DNA from: Scylla paramamosain | Lineage: Eukaryota > Arthropoda > Malacostraca > Decapoda > Portunidae | Reading direction: 5' to 3' | Assembly (NCBI RefSeq): GCF_035594125.1 | Contig: NC_087156.1 | Span: 28,904,497 to 28,968,496, forward strand | Length of the DNA stretch: 64,000 nt | In this document: positions 12,729 through 23,135 of the stretch, in pieces | Numbering within the stretch: position 1 is the stretch's first letter | Layout: every line of letters starts with the position of its first letter | Position numbers and translations under genes: made by a program | Notes under the pieces: generated by a model | Told to the model about the DNA's origin: nothing | The model's input: only the letters and a program-made list of their open reading frames with translations | Database searches by the model: none

Positions 12729-13880
12729 GACGCCCCCGAGCTCTGAATGCAAACGGAAATAAGCGAAACAATGGGGAGCAAATGGCGAAATAAACGGAGC
12801 GATGGAGAGAAACGAGAACAGACACACGCTGAATAAAGAAGGGAGATGGAAGGGGAGGAGGAAAAGACGCCAATAAAACATGCTAACTGCCCTGAAAACC
12901 AACGAACAAACATACAGACAAGGAGAAACAGTTTGCGAAGGGACGGAAAACAAGAAATTCAATTCAGATAGGAAGGAACGAAAGGCGACGACCAGAAGGA
13001 TAAAAAGAAAATGGAAAGAAAGGGAAAAAAGGACCAAACGAAATGGAAAGAAACAAATTGAAGAGGGGGAAAGGATTATATAACTGAATCTGTGATGAGG
13101 AGAAACGAACGGAAGGGAGAAGTGGACGAAGGAAGGTGGGAAAACGAGGACGCAGGGAGGAGCGAAGTAAAAAGGAAATAGAAAAATGGGAGAGGATGAG
13201 GGAAAAGAGAGAGAGAAAAGAGAGAAAACACCTGTCTGCAGCACCTCTCCTCCCTCCACCTTGCAGTGAAGGCACACCTGCGTCCCTCCCACTCACCCAC
13301 ACCTGCCCTCCAACACCGCCCTGATAAAAGCCACTTCTTGTGTTTTCGCTCCATGATTGGCTTGTCTTGACAGGTGAGGCAGACAGACAAACAGACACAG
13401 ACAGGTAAAGGAAGAAGGATAGACACACACATAGATACACACACATAGACGCATAGCCACAGACATAGACAGGTAGAGAAAGAGACAGGCAAGCATTATA
13501 CACAGACACAGACAGATAAAGGAATAAGGAGAATCAAACATACACATACACGATCACACAGCCAGACGAGAGAGTAGAGACAGGATCGTAAACAGACAGA
13601 GATAAGTAAAGATAAGAGACAGATACATAGATACACAGACAGACAAAACAGACAGACGGGCTGACGGGTAATACTGCAGAAAGACAAGAAAAATGGACAA
13701 ATGAGAAGAGACTGACACAATGGCAAAAAGACAGGAAGACAGACAGATAAATAAATAGACAAAAAGAAGAAAGAAGGATACACGGAGACGGGAAGACGGG
13801 AGGGTAGACAGACAAAAGAGATGAATGAGGACAGACAGACAAAGAAAATACAATGCTAATTGAAAGATAAACAGGAGAGA
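11440..13880 (+). repeat. ~2.4-kb purine-rich strand (degenerate GGAA/GA/GACA repeats)
   Basis: The plus strand is strongly biased to A and G, particularly 11450-12180 (GGAAGGGAGG-type), 12455-12540 (A and AAAG runs), 12671-12724 ((GA)n), 12960-13230 and 13380-13860 (ACAGACAG-type). The minus strand therefore has long stop-free frames of up to 360 codons made of S, L, F and P. These have no domain structure and are not called as genes. Confidence 0.8.
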
Positions 13881-13893
13881 GAAAGAAAGCAGG

Positions 13894-13897
<4 letters not shown>

Positions 13898-13941
<44 letters not shown>
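13898..13941. repeat. (CA)n microsatellite
   Basis: About 21 units. Confidence 0.95.
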
Positions 13942-13942
<1 letters not shown>

Positions 13943-14289
13943 GTATATTCTCCCTCATCGCCACTCTAACAATAACAAAAAGACGCTGCTAACGAGACAC
14001 TTTACACGCCCTTCACGGCACTTCTAAACTTCTATTGCTAACTGGAAGCACCCCGCACAGGAAAACAAAAACGATACACGGCTGGAACACCTTCAAGCTT
14101 GTTTTGACCTCCCACCAACACGTAACACCGCATCACTACTGCGCCACTGTCTCCCCGCTCCCCGAAGCAACGCCACTGTCTCCCCGCTCCCCGAAGCAAC
14201 GCCAGACCAAAACCTTATATCGCACCTGTTTTCATTCTCCGGTTTCTCAGGTTCTCTAGGTCAGGTTGATAGTGAGGTTTGTGTATGTA

Positions 14290-14343
<54 letters not shown>

Positions 14344-14952
14344 AGGGTGCTAATAGGACGAAATTAGTGGATTGTATTGGTGAAAATAAGCAGGATGACA
14401 CATCTTTATTTATTTCCTATCTGAAGTAGACTGTTCCTTGAAACGTGAAAAAAAGATGTGCTTCATCATCTGTCTTTTTTTCACAACACAATTCAAACAC
14501 TTATCTAATCTATTCAATCGGACAATGTTTTGAGAGCGTAAGGTTTAAAGCAGTTAAATATCGCATAGAATATTGCATAACGAATCATCTATTGCATTCG
14601 AAACGTATTACTATTGTCAGTCTGGAACGGATATAAAAAGAAGCAATAGACATCCCATATCAAAAGCTCAGCACCTTCACAAGTACATGGTTTCCTGCCA
14701 AGTCTAAACCAGAGACCTCAAAAGCTCTCTATGGCAACGCTTCCGTGCGCAGCTGACGAACCTGAACACTGGAATTTTGCTGCACGGCTTCCTCGGTTTC
14801 TTTCTTCTGTTTTTATATTAATATTGAAGGACTGGACGTTCACCTGTGTTGGTGGCACGTGTGAGGCTGCATTGGTAAGAGGGACAGTTTCTCCTATTCC
14901 CAGAAGAATGTCCGGTCCTTAGGAGGTTTCCGGGGGCATTCCGAGAAGACAT
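13942..14952. other. No gene; small tandem duplication and GT tract
   Basis: A 29-bp unit beginning GCCACTGTCTCCCC is duplicated at 14143-14171 and 14172-14200. A GT tract lies at about 14296-14341. Other frames are short and unsupported. Confidence 0.6.
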
Positions 14953-15290
14953 TTTGGTTCGTATTCTTAAACACATTGTTCTCTTACTAAGATTGTTTTC
15001 AAAAGCCACAGAAATGGTCTCTCGGGTTCTTAAGTACATATTTTCCCTTAATAGTATATAATTCTTGATGAACTACTGGTAAAGTCTTGAAAACATCTTT
15101 GAAAACTTTCATCAGGGTCATATTCAAAGACCATAGAGATGTCTACTTCGGTACATTTCTCATTGACAGTACATGATCCTTGTTAAACTATCACTAGAAT
15201 CATGAAAAAAGAAAAAAATTCCTTGAATACTCTAATGATTCCAACGAGCGCGTCACAAGCAGTGTGACGAAAACTTTGCGAATACTGACT
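14953..15290 (+). mobile_element. Two MITE-like repeats in tandem
   Basis: The first copy starts at GTATTCTTAAACACATTG. A second begins near 15111 (CATATTCAAAGACCATAGAG) and contains TCCTTGTTAAACTATCAC and TAGAATCATGAAAAAAG, ending in a TTTGCGAATACTGAC-like terminus. Confidence 0.6.
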
Positions 15291-16190
15291 TTTAACCCGC
15301 TGAAGATCTTCCGTTTTACATTAATGTATAATAATCAACTCCTTCCAAATGGAAACGAAATGTTGTGTTCATGTTAAACCAGACTTTCCTGAAAAATAAC
15401 TAATGGCTTGAGAAACTTAGTGGCCTGGAACAGAGCCTTCACGAGTTGACGTATAAAAATGTGTGTTTCATTCGTTAAGTTCGAAAGTTTATATTGCTAC
15501 ACTGATGCTACTGGGAGTCACTGTGTGGTTGGCTGGCTAGACACTGAATTTTTATCTTAGTGTACATGTTCGGAGATTTTACATGGTCACTGTGTATCCT
15601 CGGCTGTCTGGTCTTGCGCCGAGAGAGATGATGAAAGGAAGAGTGAAGGATGCAAACATACACACAATGTATTCTATTAGTTCGGTGTGAGAGGTTTTTA
15701 TATCAATCATAAGGAGAGAAAGAAAAAGAGTTCTTTACTTTCTGGATCACCGGTGTTAGTGCGCGTGTCTGCCAGTCATTTACAAAGCTCCTCGTTCAAT
15801 GTACTTCACACCAGTAGTTGTAAGTATTCCGTCCCTCCACTTACACGAAAAAACCGGCGCCATGGAAATTCTCATCTCACAGAACCTCCACGCGTTTGCA
15901 AATATTAAGATGAATAAGTAAAATCGTAAAATCTATAACGTCCTTGAACGGCGCAACAAAAGGACGATGCATTATCTGCAGCATCAAGGCGAAGATCAGC
16001 CAAGGGGGGCGGCGACCCTGCGACCCCGACAGCCCTTTGATGTCCCGAGACCTTTCCGCATAAAATGTGTCGTGTTTTTATTTAGTATTTCAAAAGGACG
16101 CCGTGCAATGGGTCGAAAATTGAACAACGCGGTACGAACAAATATGAAATAAAAAAAAAAACACGTCGTCAGGTTTACTGCACAAAAAAA
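15291..16190. other. No gene recognised
   Basis: Unique-looking sequence without convincing splice sites, domains or repeats. Confidence 0.4.
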
Positions 16191-16231
16191 AAATGAACAC
16201 ACACACACACACACACACACTGAGACGAAAC

Positions 16232-16490
16232 GCGCGAAATATGAACATGCTTCGAAACACTCCCAACAAACGAAACTCACGAATATGAACACGCTTCAGA
16301 ACACTTCCAACGTCTTACGAAACATGAACACGCTTCGAAACACTCCCAACAAACGAATCTCGTGAAATGAACACTCTCCGAAGCACAAACAATGAAACTC
16401 GCAAAATATGAACACACTTCAAAACATTCCCAACGAATTCCCAAAATATGAACACTCTCCGAAGCACTTCCAGCAAAATGCGCGAATATC
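16232..16490 (+). repeat. ~42-bp tandem repeat, about six units
   Basis: ATATGAACACGCTTCGAAAC followed by ACTCCCAACAAACGAA recurs near 16239, 16282, 16324, 16366, 16407 and 16446. The period falls gradually from 43 to 39 bp. Because 42 is a multiple of three, the minus strand shows a repetitive cysteine-rich frame, which I treat as incidental. Confidence 0.75.
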
Positions 16491-16667
16491 ATGAATCCAG
16501 CGTCCTCAAGAGCGTATACCCAGTAAACATCCCCCAGCGGCCGGCGCCTCAATCCGACTCAAAACGGATACATCGATAAACACTTGAGCGACGCGCCTCC
16601 ACGCTTTCCCTTCCCATGGATTTGAATATGAGAGAAAGGCATCCGCGAAAGGAGAAAAGAGATCTGC

Positions 16668-16670
<3 letters not shown>

Positions 16671-16748
<78 letters not shown>

Positions 16749-16821
16749 GGGAGACGACCAGGGATGGACAGGGCTTGGAAACGAGATAGACCACGTTGGT
16801 AAGTACGGAAATCAATAACAT

Positions 16822-16883
<62 letters not shown>
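16671..16883. repeat. Two (GA)n arrays separated by ~80 bp
   Basis: GA tracts at about 16671-16745 and 16824-16883. Confidence 0.97.
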
Positions 16884-16886
<3 letters not shown>

Positions 16887-17175
16887 ATGATGAGATAAAG
16901 ACACTCACATTATGACGACTGACTGACTAAAACAACATAATTTCGCGATGAACCGACGAAAAAGAAAAGAAAAAAAAAAGGAAGATACGTGCCAGCCAAA
17001 ATTTCCTTCGATCAATGAACCATAATGATAAAAGACTCGCCTGAGGTTCGAATCACCGAAGCTTCGATTCACCGAACTACCGAAGCGAGGAGTCCCTGCG
17101 TCGTCCAATGGATGATGCGCAGTTTGGTCACGTGGGGAGGGAATGCATAGATGTTGGTAGGGGGAAAGGAAGAGC

Positions 17176-17445
17176 ACATAAGAACATAAGAAAATAAGGG
17201 AATGTCAGGCTTACACGTGGCAGTCCTTATTATCAATCATCCCTACACCTATTTCATCTGTCATATTCATTCATAAATTTCTCCAACTTTCTTTTCAAAG
17301 CTCCCTAATAATTCAGCACTAACAACCTAATTACTGAGTCTATTCTATTAATATATCACTTTATTCGAAAATCATTTCCTTTCCATTTCTTTTTTAAATT
17401 AACTTTGTCAAGCTTGAACCGTTTGAGACGGATCTTGAAATGGTA
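17176..17445 (-). mobile_element. CR1/L2-like LINE 3' end, minus strand
   Basis: Read on the minus strand, this gives a decayed version of the C-terminal segment typical of CR1/L2-type reverse transcriptase ORFs (RFKLDK..., then a basic segment, ...DSV...GALKRKLEKFMNEYDR). It is followed by the family's 3' UTR (GACTGCCACGTGTA, CCCTTATTTTCTTATGTTC). Stops and substitutions break the frame, so it is a dead fragment. The clade is inferred from these motifs only. Confidence 0.65.
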
Positions 17446-17499
17446 TACGAGATGACGCAAGCAGAATTCTCAGTGTTAGTAATCAAGATAAGTTAACCT

Positions 17500-17731
17500 A
17501 CGTCTCTCTAAGGAATACAAATTTAAAGAGGTGTAGGTTAAGAAGGAATCTGATAGAGGTCTTTAAGTAATATAGGAGATAGAACAAGGGTGACGATCAA
17601 AATTGTCAGGATCAGTAATTAGGATAGGACAAGAAATAATGGGTTCAAGTTTGATAGTCAAATTAATAAAGAAGAAGGAATTAGTTCTCAGGTAGAGTAT
17701 TAAATAAATTAAAGGGACTCAATAATCAGGA
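17500..17731 (+). mobile_element. CR1/L2-like LINE fragment, plus strand
   Basis: The plus strand reads RCRLRRNLIEVFK with a stop soon after, then a GFKFD-like segment and a degraded DS-rich C-terminus. It is the same family as 17176-17445 but oppositely oriented, with the 5' ends facing each other. It stops at ATAATCAGG without the family's 3' UTR. Confidence 0.6.
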
Positions 17732-17820
17732 ATGATTATTATCATAAACATTAAACATTATGGTTATAAAGGTGAAGAGGATGTGATACGAAGCAGTAAA
17801 TATTTAATAAGTATTATGTA

Positions 17821-18187
<367 letters not shown>

Positions 18188-18189
18188 TG

Positions 18190-19200
18190 GTGATGGTTGA
18201 GGAAGTTGCGGTGTTGGTGATGTTGGCGATGATGGGGGTAGCAACAGAGGAAGCAGCCTGAGGGCAGACAGAGTAGACTTGCCCCCCCAAACCCTGATCA
18301 CCCCATGACGCTAGCCTCGCCCAGGGCCGTCACCTACACGCTGCCCGCTGACCTATCCAACCTCCCATCATTCTGAGAAACTGGCTTTACGTGGACGGAA
18401 AACAAATTACACGTGGGGATATATATAGAGTGGATGCTTTGAATACATCATGACAAGGCTTTTTATTCTCATGTTTGGCCTGTTGACTTCGTGCAGTGGG
18501 TAGATGAAGCTGTCTGAGCGGGACTCTGGGTTGAGACTAGTATCTCTGTTACAATACAGACGTGTTTCTTGCCTTTTACCTTATCCAGATCTTTCTTTTA
18601 CCCCGTCAGTATACTAGTACACTCTGTCGGCATGTTTATAATACATTCCAACATTACATAATAGAAAACTACAATAATTATGAAGATGGTGATAACGAGC
18701 CAATGATAGTTTGCCAGAATACGTAAGACTTGCTTCACCCTCAATGCTAAATGAAATCCTCCGACAAAGGCGATTACTAGCATCATTTTGACTGGCTGGC
18801 ATGGGCACAGACTTAGAGACATGCTCATATTGTAAGAAAAGGAACTCGAGATGTGATGAACGAGTGCTTGGATATCGGGGGGCACTGGTGGAGGGAGAAA
18901 TGGGGGGCAGGCTTCTGGGGAACCATGGAGGGGAGGTTGAGGTGAAAGGTAGGGGAAGGATTGGGGGAAGGAGAGTGTAAGCCGGCAAGTGTATCCGAAA
19001 GGGATCAAGTAAGCTTCCTTGTGATCAACGACACTGTATTGGCCTTGATTTCTCGTCATTTTCATCATCGTGTCAGACACACAGATGCATATCAAGGTAC
19101 GCAAACTTTACTTGAGCTTATACATTGATGAAAATCGTGAGAATATGAGACATGCATTTTCTAGTCGAGGAATCAGTAATGGATTCGAAGGCAAACCGAA
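18190..19200. other. No gene recognised
   Basis: A 168-codon minus-strand frame (18598-19104) starts with ATG and contains one hydrophobic stretch (LVITIFIIIVVFYYVML). It has no recognised family and a proline-rich low-complexity middle. I record it as an unsupported open frame only. Confidence 0.3.
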
Positions 19201-19232
19201 CCTAGGATGCTTTGCCGACCAGTGAAGGCGTC

Positions 19233-19442
19233 AGTCACCATGTACCAAGCGGCTGCGAGCGGAGGGTGGCATGAGTGGCGTCGCGGCGCGGTGGCTTACT
19301 TGTGGATGCTCTGCGAGTGTGTTGCGGCTCGGCGATGGTTTGCGTGTGGGTGTTTCGAGTGTGGCGTTGCGGCGCGTTATTGTGCGTTTAGTGTGCGTCA
19401 CCATGTTATATCTCCTCGGTCTTTTACCTCGCGCATCACTGA
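19233..19442 (+). CDS. Candidate first exon of an unrecognised transcript
   Basis: The stretch is strikingly CpG-rich (about 19250-19380). A TCAGTC arthropod initiator-like motif occurs at 19231-19236. An ATG follows at 19240 in a CACC-ATG context, and the frame stays open to TCACTGA|GTAAGTAA. The strong donor GT is at 19443, and the frame would stop inside the donor, as expected for a coding exon. The peptide (from MYQAAASGGW to SFTSRIT) is rich in Trp, Cys, Ala and Arg and matches no family I know. It could equally be a noncoding first exon. The sites are seen; transcription is inferred. Confidence 0.3.
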
Positions 19443-19575
19443 GTAAGTAATGTTTGCGGTTGATTAGACTAGTATCTACGTAGCCTATTTAACTAACCTA
19501 TTTAATTACTTGGACTTGAATAGTTGTAGATGCACGTTGATAATGGTATAGTCATTATACAAATGCATGTTAATA

Positions 19576-19598
19576 TTTTCTTATTCTTGCAGGTAAGT
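19576..19598 (+). promoter_or_regulatory. Fused acceptor/donor (recursive-splice-like) site
   Basis: A pyrimidine-rich stretch ends in CTTGCAG and is followed at once by GTAAGTA, so a good 3' splice site abuts a consensus 5' splice site (CAG|GTAAGT, junction 19592/19593). It lies 150 bp after the donor of the candidate first exon. This matches the ratchet-point consensus known from long Drosophila introns. Function here is inferred. Confidence 0.45.
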
Positions 19599-19700
19599 AC
19601 CATGCACAGGTTCATCACGCAACAAGGGCACCGCTGGAGCACCCCGTCGAACCAGATAAGGAAAGCCGCTGTTTCCTAGGGTTAGGGCGATAGGGTGCCA

Positions 19701-19757
19701 GGCTGCTAACCCATCTTTCTTTTCAGGTACAAATTAACGAGCATTCCCTTTCAGGTA
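19701..19757 (+). promoter_or_regulatory. Two further branch point + CAG|GT modules
   Basis: CTAAC, then a pyrimidine tract and CAG|GTAC (junction 19726/19727). Next come ATTAAC, CCCTTTCAG and GTATAT (junction 19754/19755). A third ATTAAC follows, with acceptor TTTTTTCCAG|ACT at 19790/19791. The spacing and the TTAACGAGCATT spacer are repeated, so this looks like a small duplication of the same kind of module. Confidence 0.45.
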
Positions 19758-19790
19758 TATATTAACGAGCATTATGTAGATTTTTTCCAG

Positions 19791-20144
19791 ACTACAGTCC
19801 TTGTATAGACCACGGAGGCAGCGAGGACGAGTGCAGGATGGAGGACAGTAAGCAAAGGAGTCTTCCGTTCACCTTGGTTAGTATTATGGTTTTATACGTG
19901 GTTCTGTCTGTATTGCGTCGTTCGAAATTACTTCATTGCACGCTGAATGAAACTCAATTTTTCAGAGATGGTAATGGAGATTCCTGGAGTGTGGGGGCGT
20001 GTGATGAAGTGATGACACGTGACACGGCAAAGTTTGACTTGAGAAGATTTTTGGCAAAGTTTGACTTGAGAAGAAAAATCTAAGTGTGGTGATGGTAGAA
20101 GACTGGGCTACACGGCATTCTGGAGGTCGCTGCAGCTAATGAAG
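19791..20144 (+). CDS. Candidate second exon with an 81-codon frame
   Basis: It starts after the acceptor TTTTTTCCAG and ends before a possible donor GAAG|GTAC (GT at 20145). Inside it, an 81-codon frame (19838-20083) begins MEDSKQRSLPFTLVSIM, has a hydrophobic segment (about residues 10-25, membrane-anchor-like) and ends with a duplicated AKFDLRR block from a 27-bp tandem duplication (20026-20079). Joined to the candidate first exon, the upstream frame would stop near 19850, so the 81-codon frame could not simply be its continuation. No family is recognised. Confidence 0.22.
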
Positions 20145-20171
20145 GTACTTTCCTTTAACCTGTTGCATTTT

Positions 20172-20708
20172 AGGTATAGGTACTAAACCCGTTGCTTTTC
20201 AGGTGTGGGTACTAAACCCGTTGCTTTTCAGGTGTGGGTACTAAACCCGTTGCTTTTCAGGTGTGGGTACTAAACCCGTTGCTTTTCAGGTGTGGGTACT
20301 AAACCCGTTGCTTTTCAGGTGTAGGTACTAAACCCGTTGCTTTTCAGGTGTGGGTACTAAACCCGTTGCTTTTCAGGTGTGGGTACTAAACCCGTTGCTT
20401 TTCAGGTGTAGGTACTAAACCCGTTGCTTTTCAGGTGTGGGTACTAAACCCGTTGCTTTTCAGGTGTAGGTACTAAACCCGTTGCTTTTCAGGTGTAGGT
20501 GCTAAACCCATTGCTTTTCAGGTGTAGGTGGTAAACCCATTGCTTTTCAGGTGTAGGTACTAAACCCGTTGCTTTTCAGGTGTAGGTGCTAAACCCATTG
20601 CTTTTCAGGTGTAGGTGCTAAACCCGTTGCTTTTCAGGTGTAGGTGCTAAACCCGTTGCTTTTCAGGTGTAGGTACTAAACCCGTTGCTTTTCAGGTGTA
20701 GGTACTAA
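20172..20708 (+). repeat. 29-bp minisatellite, 18 full units plus a partial 19th, each resembling a fused 3'/5' splice site
   Basis: The unit is AGGTGTGGGTACTAAACCCG plus TTGCTTTTC. Starts fall every 29 bp without exception: 20172, 20201, 20230 and so on to 20694. Variable positions are few (GTGGG/GTAGG, TACT/TGCT/TGGT, CCCG/CCCA). Across each junction the sequence reads TACTAAA...TTGCTTTTCAG|GTGTGGG: a branch-point-like motif, a pyrimidine run, then AG fused to GT. The final partial unit contains an exact TACTAAC. The branch-A-to-AG distance, about 16 nt, is short. It is not a CRISPR: there are no spacers. Confidence 0.95.
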
Positions 20709-20914
20709 CCATATAAGTATTTTTTCTTAACTAATGACCACACGCAGAACCAGGCGACAATGAGCAGCTGGCCACTGTGATACCCCCCCCCTCTGAGGGG
20801 CTAATACTCACTTCGGTGAGGGGGACTTGGAGCCATGCTAGGGTCTTTTCTTTCAGGTGCGTCTTTTATACGGTAACTTAATACAGTAACTTAGCCTAAT
20901 TATTTTCTCCTCAG

Positions 20915-21057
20915 AGAGAACGGTAAGGAGCAGTGGAGGGATCAGCGCCTGGTGAAGATGCAGCTGACGATGGTGATGATGGTGAAGCAACTGCGAGTGT
21001 CTTGCTGGGTGACGATGGAGAGGAGTGTGAGCGAATGTGATTAAGTGAATGAGTTTG

Positions 21058-21098
<41 letters not shown>

Positions 21099-21122
21099 GT
21101 CAGCCTGTGGTGTCCAAATTTG

Positions 21123-21164
<42 letters not shown>

Positions 21165-21215
21165 AAGGCATCTGCTGTACTCTATACACAAATTAAATTA
21201 TTCAAGTTATTATGA
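20915..21215 (+). CDS. Candidate terminal exon
   Basis: The acceptor TTATTTTCTCCTCAG|AG lies at 20914/20915. One frame (entered at 20916) is open for 42 codons, methionine- and valine-rich, to a TAA at 21042-21044. The remainder holds (GT)n (21060-21096) and (GA)n (21125-21160), then a possible poly(A) signal ATTAAA at 21192-21197. No protein family is recognised. This could be the end of the same transcript as the exons at 19.2-20.1 kb, or an artefact. Confidence 0.22.
21060..21160. repeat. (GT)n and (GA)n microsatellites
   Basis: GT at about 21060-21096 and GA at about 21125-21160. Confidence 0.96.
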
Positions 21216-21309
21216 AAGTCTTTTATTTCCCTAACATAATACCCATGGCACTAAACGTCATCCTTGAATCTTCTTACCGGAACACTTTTTCCCCATAGCA
21301 GGATTTGAA

Positions 21310-21516
21310 CACACACACACACACACACAGTAGTAGTAGTTAGTAGCTAGTAAATAGTATATAGTAGTAGCCTGTGGTAGTAGTTTATTGACCACCGTTA
21401 CAATAAAATTACACACACACACATAGTAGTAGTAGTAGTAGTTAGTAGCTAGTAAATAGTACATAGTAGTAGCCTGTGGTAGTAGTTTATTGACCAGCGT
21501 TACAATAAAATTACAA
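21310..21516 (+). repeat. Tandem duplication of a ~100-bp CA/TAG unit
   Basis: An ACACAC tract plus TAGTAG, TTAGTAGCTAGTAAATAGTA, CCTGTGGTAGTAGTTTATTG and CGTTACAATAAAATTAC occurs twice (about 21310-21413 and 21414-21516) with few changes. Confidence 0.85.
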
Positions 21517-23085
21517 ACAAAATACTTTGTGTGCCACTCATCCGTTCATTCATATACGTTACACATCTCGCTATGTAAAAACAACGAATAAAGTAACAAT
21601 GCAACGATAACAATTACTCATAACAGATCTAGCCTCTAATGGTATATAATATTTAGTACTAGCATGTGCCATTGTGTTACGAAGGGTGGGGCGGGGTTTG
21701 ACGGGATTGTGTGGGGGGTTGTGATGGTTGAATGCAGGTCTGGTTTCCACGATAACGCCACGTAATCGCCAATTCCGCAGCATCCAATGTCAATATGACC
21801 ACTTACTGCGCCGCCACCTGTGATGATAATCCTTGGACACTGCACCAAACGAGTCTCATAACAAGGAGAGAAGCCAAACACCATCAAAATGTTGTTCAGT
21901 GCTCGCCAGCCCCACTCCGCCACTCTCCTGCCTCCAAAACGCACCTCCTCATCCTGCTCATCGCTCCTCCTCCTCATGGCTCTATTGAACACACTTACTT
22001 CTCCTATCGTTTCTCTCTCTTCTAACACCTCTTCCTCCTCCTCCTCCTCATCCTCCTGGTCCTGGTCTTTTCTAACAGCCGTCCTCCTCCTCCTCGCGCC
22101 TCTCTCGTAACATCTATTCGTCGTCGTCGTCGTCCTCCTCTATATCACATTTACATCTATACTGCGCCTCTCCTATCACCTACTCGTCCCCCTCTCCTCC
22201 TCCTCCTGGTCCTTTCTAACACCAATTCTCTTTCTCTCCTACCTCTTCCCTCTCACATCCTCCTCCTCCTCCTCCTCCTTTTCCTGGTCCTTTCTAAAAC
22301 GGGTATCACAGTAGAAAGTATTTCCGTTGACAGTCGACACTCGATCATCCGACATAGGAGGCGTCCTGTTCAAGGTTCTTAAACTCTCAAGAATTTTACT
22401 TCCTAGAAAGCTGACAGGTCCCACACTATCCCAATGAATGGTACCTCAGCATCTCTCCACCATCCTATTCTTTTCTCTGTAATGAACGCTTGAGATATGG
22501 ATGCAAAATGCGAGTAACAGTCAAAACATGTCTGAACCTCCTCAACTGATTCTATAACAATTTTTCACTCCCCTAGCCTTCATGATTATATAATGAACAT
22601 GTGTTTTATATATATTTCAATGATTTGAGGTCTAACGTTATAATAAGTACTATAATATTACAAGATGAGAACACAATCAAGCGCCATTTTGGATCCTACC
22701 GCCGACTGTTGGCGTTGCTTCTCGTATGTACAGGAGGCAAGCCAACGTTCAACAGTATGATGGTAGCGTCTGAGAATGCAAGCGTAATACCCACTTAAGA
22801 CCTTTCCTCCTCCTATCCTGCCTCTTCTAATACCTACTCGTTTTCCTTCTTCTGCCTCTCTTAACGCCCTTCCTCCTCAACCTTCCCTCTCCTAACGTCC
22901 CTCCTCCTCCTCCACCCACAGCGTGAAGCAGCACCACTGACACGCAACAAGGCCTAAATTATCTTTCTTAAAGGATCACTGTTTTATCATTATTAGCACC
23001 AATAGTAGTAGAAGTTATTAAGTGTAGAGCAGTAGCAGTATGTCGACTGTTAAGCTACGTGGAAATGAAGACTGTCGAGTTGAAC
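21517..23085. other. No gene recognised; TCC-rich pyrimidine tracts
   Basis: The plus strand has clustered TCC triplets at about 21945-22290 and 22800-22915. Open frames here are compositional artefacts. Confidence 0.5.
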
Positions 23086-23091
23086 ACTTAC

Positions 23092-23135
23092 CAGTGGAGT
23101 CTCAGCGTATCGACTTCTGAAGCCTCACCATAGTC
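23092..23135 (-). CDS. Candidate 44-nt internal coding exon
   Basis: On the minus strand a T-rich tract ends in CTCTTTTGCAG. A 44-nt segment follows, then CTG|GTAAGTG, a near-consensus donor. Of the three frames only one is open: D-Y-G-E-A-S-E-V-D-T-L-R-L-H plus two bases. Strong sites on both sides and a single open frame make a real small exon plausible. The protein is not recognised and no neighbouring exon was found, so the gene is unknown. Confidence 0.4.

Noticed and set aside
11141..13964. Many long minus-strand frames (up to 360 codons) rich in S, L, F and P
   Set aside because: They arise from a purine-rich plus strand that lacks stops on the complement. They overlap in all frames, have no domains and no splice-site support.
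14143..14200. Relation between the 29-bp duplication here and the 29-bp array at 20.2 kb
   Set aside because: Same length but unrelated sequence; coincidence.
17044..17090. GGTTCGAATC tRNA-like T-loop motif
   Set aside because: It is part of a short local repeat (TTCGAATCACCGAAGC / TTCGATTCACCGAACT), not a cloverleaf.
18598..19104. 168-codon minus-strand protein with a membrane-like segment
   Set aside because: No family recognised and low-complexity proline-rich centre; kept only as an unsupported open frame.
20172..20708. CRISPR array
   Set aside because: Units are contiguous and near-identical with no spacers, and the genome is eukaryotic.
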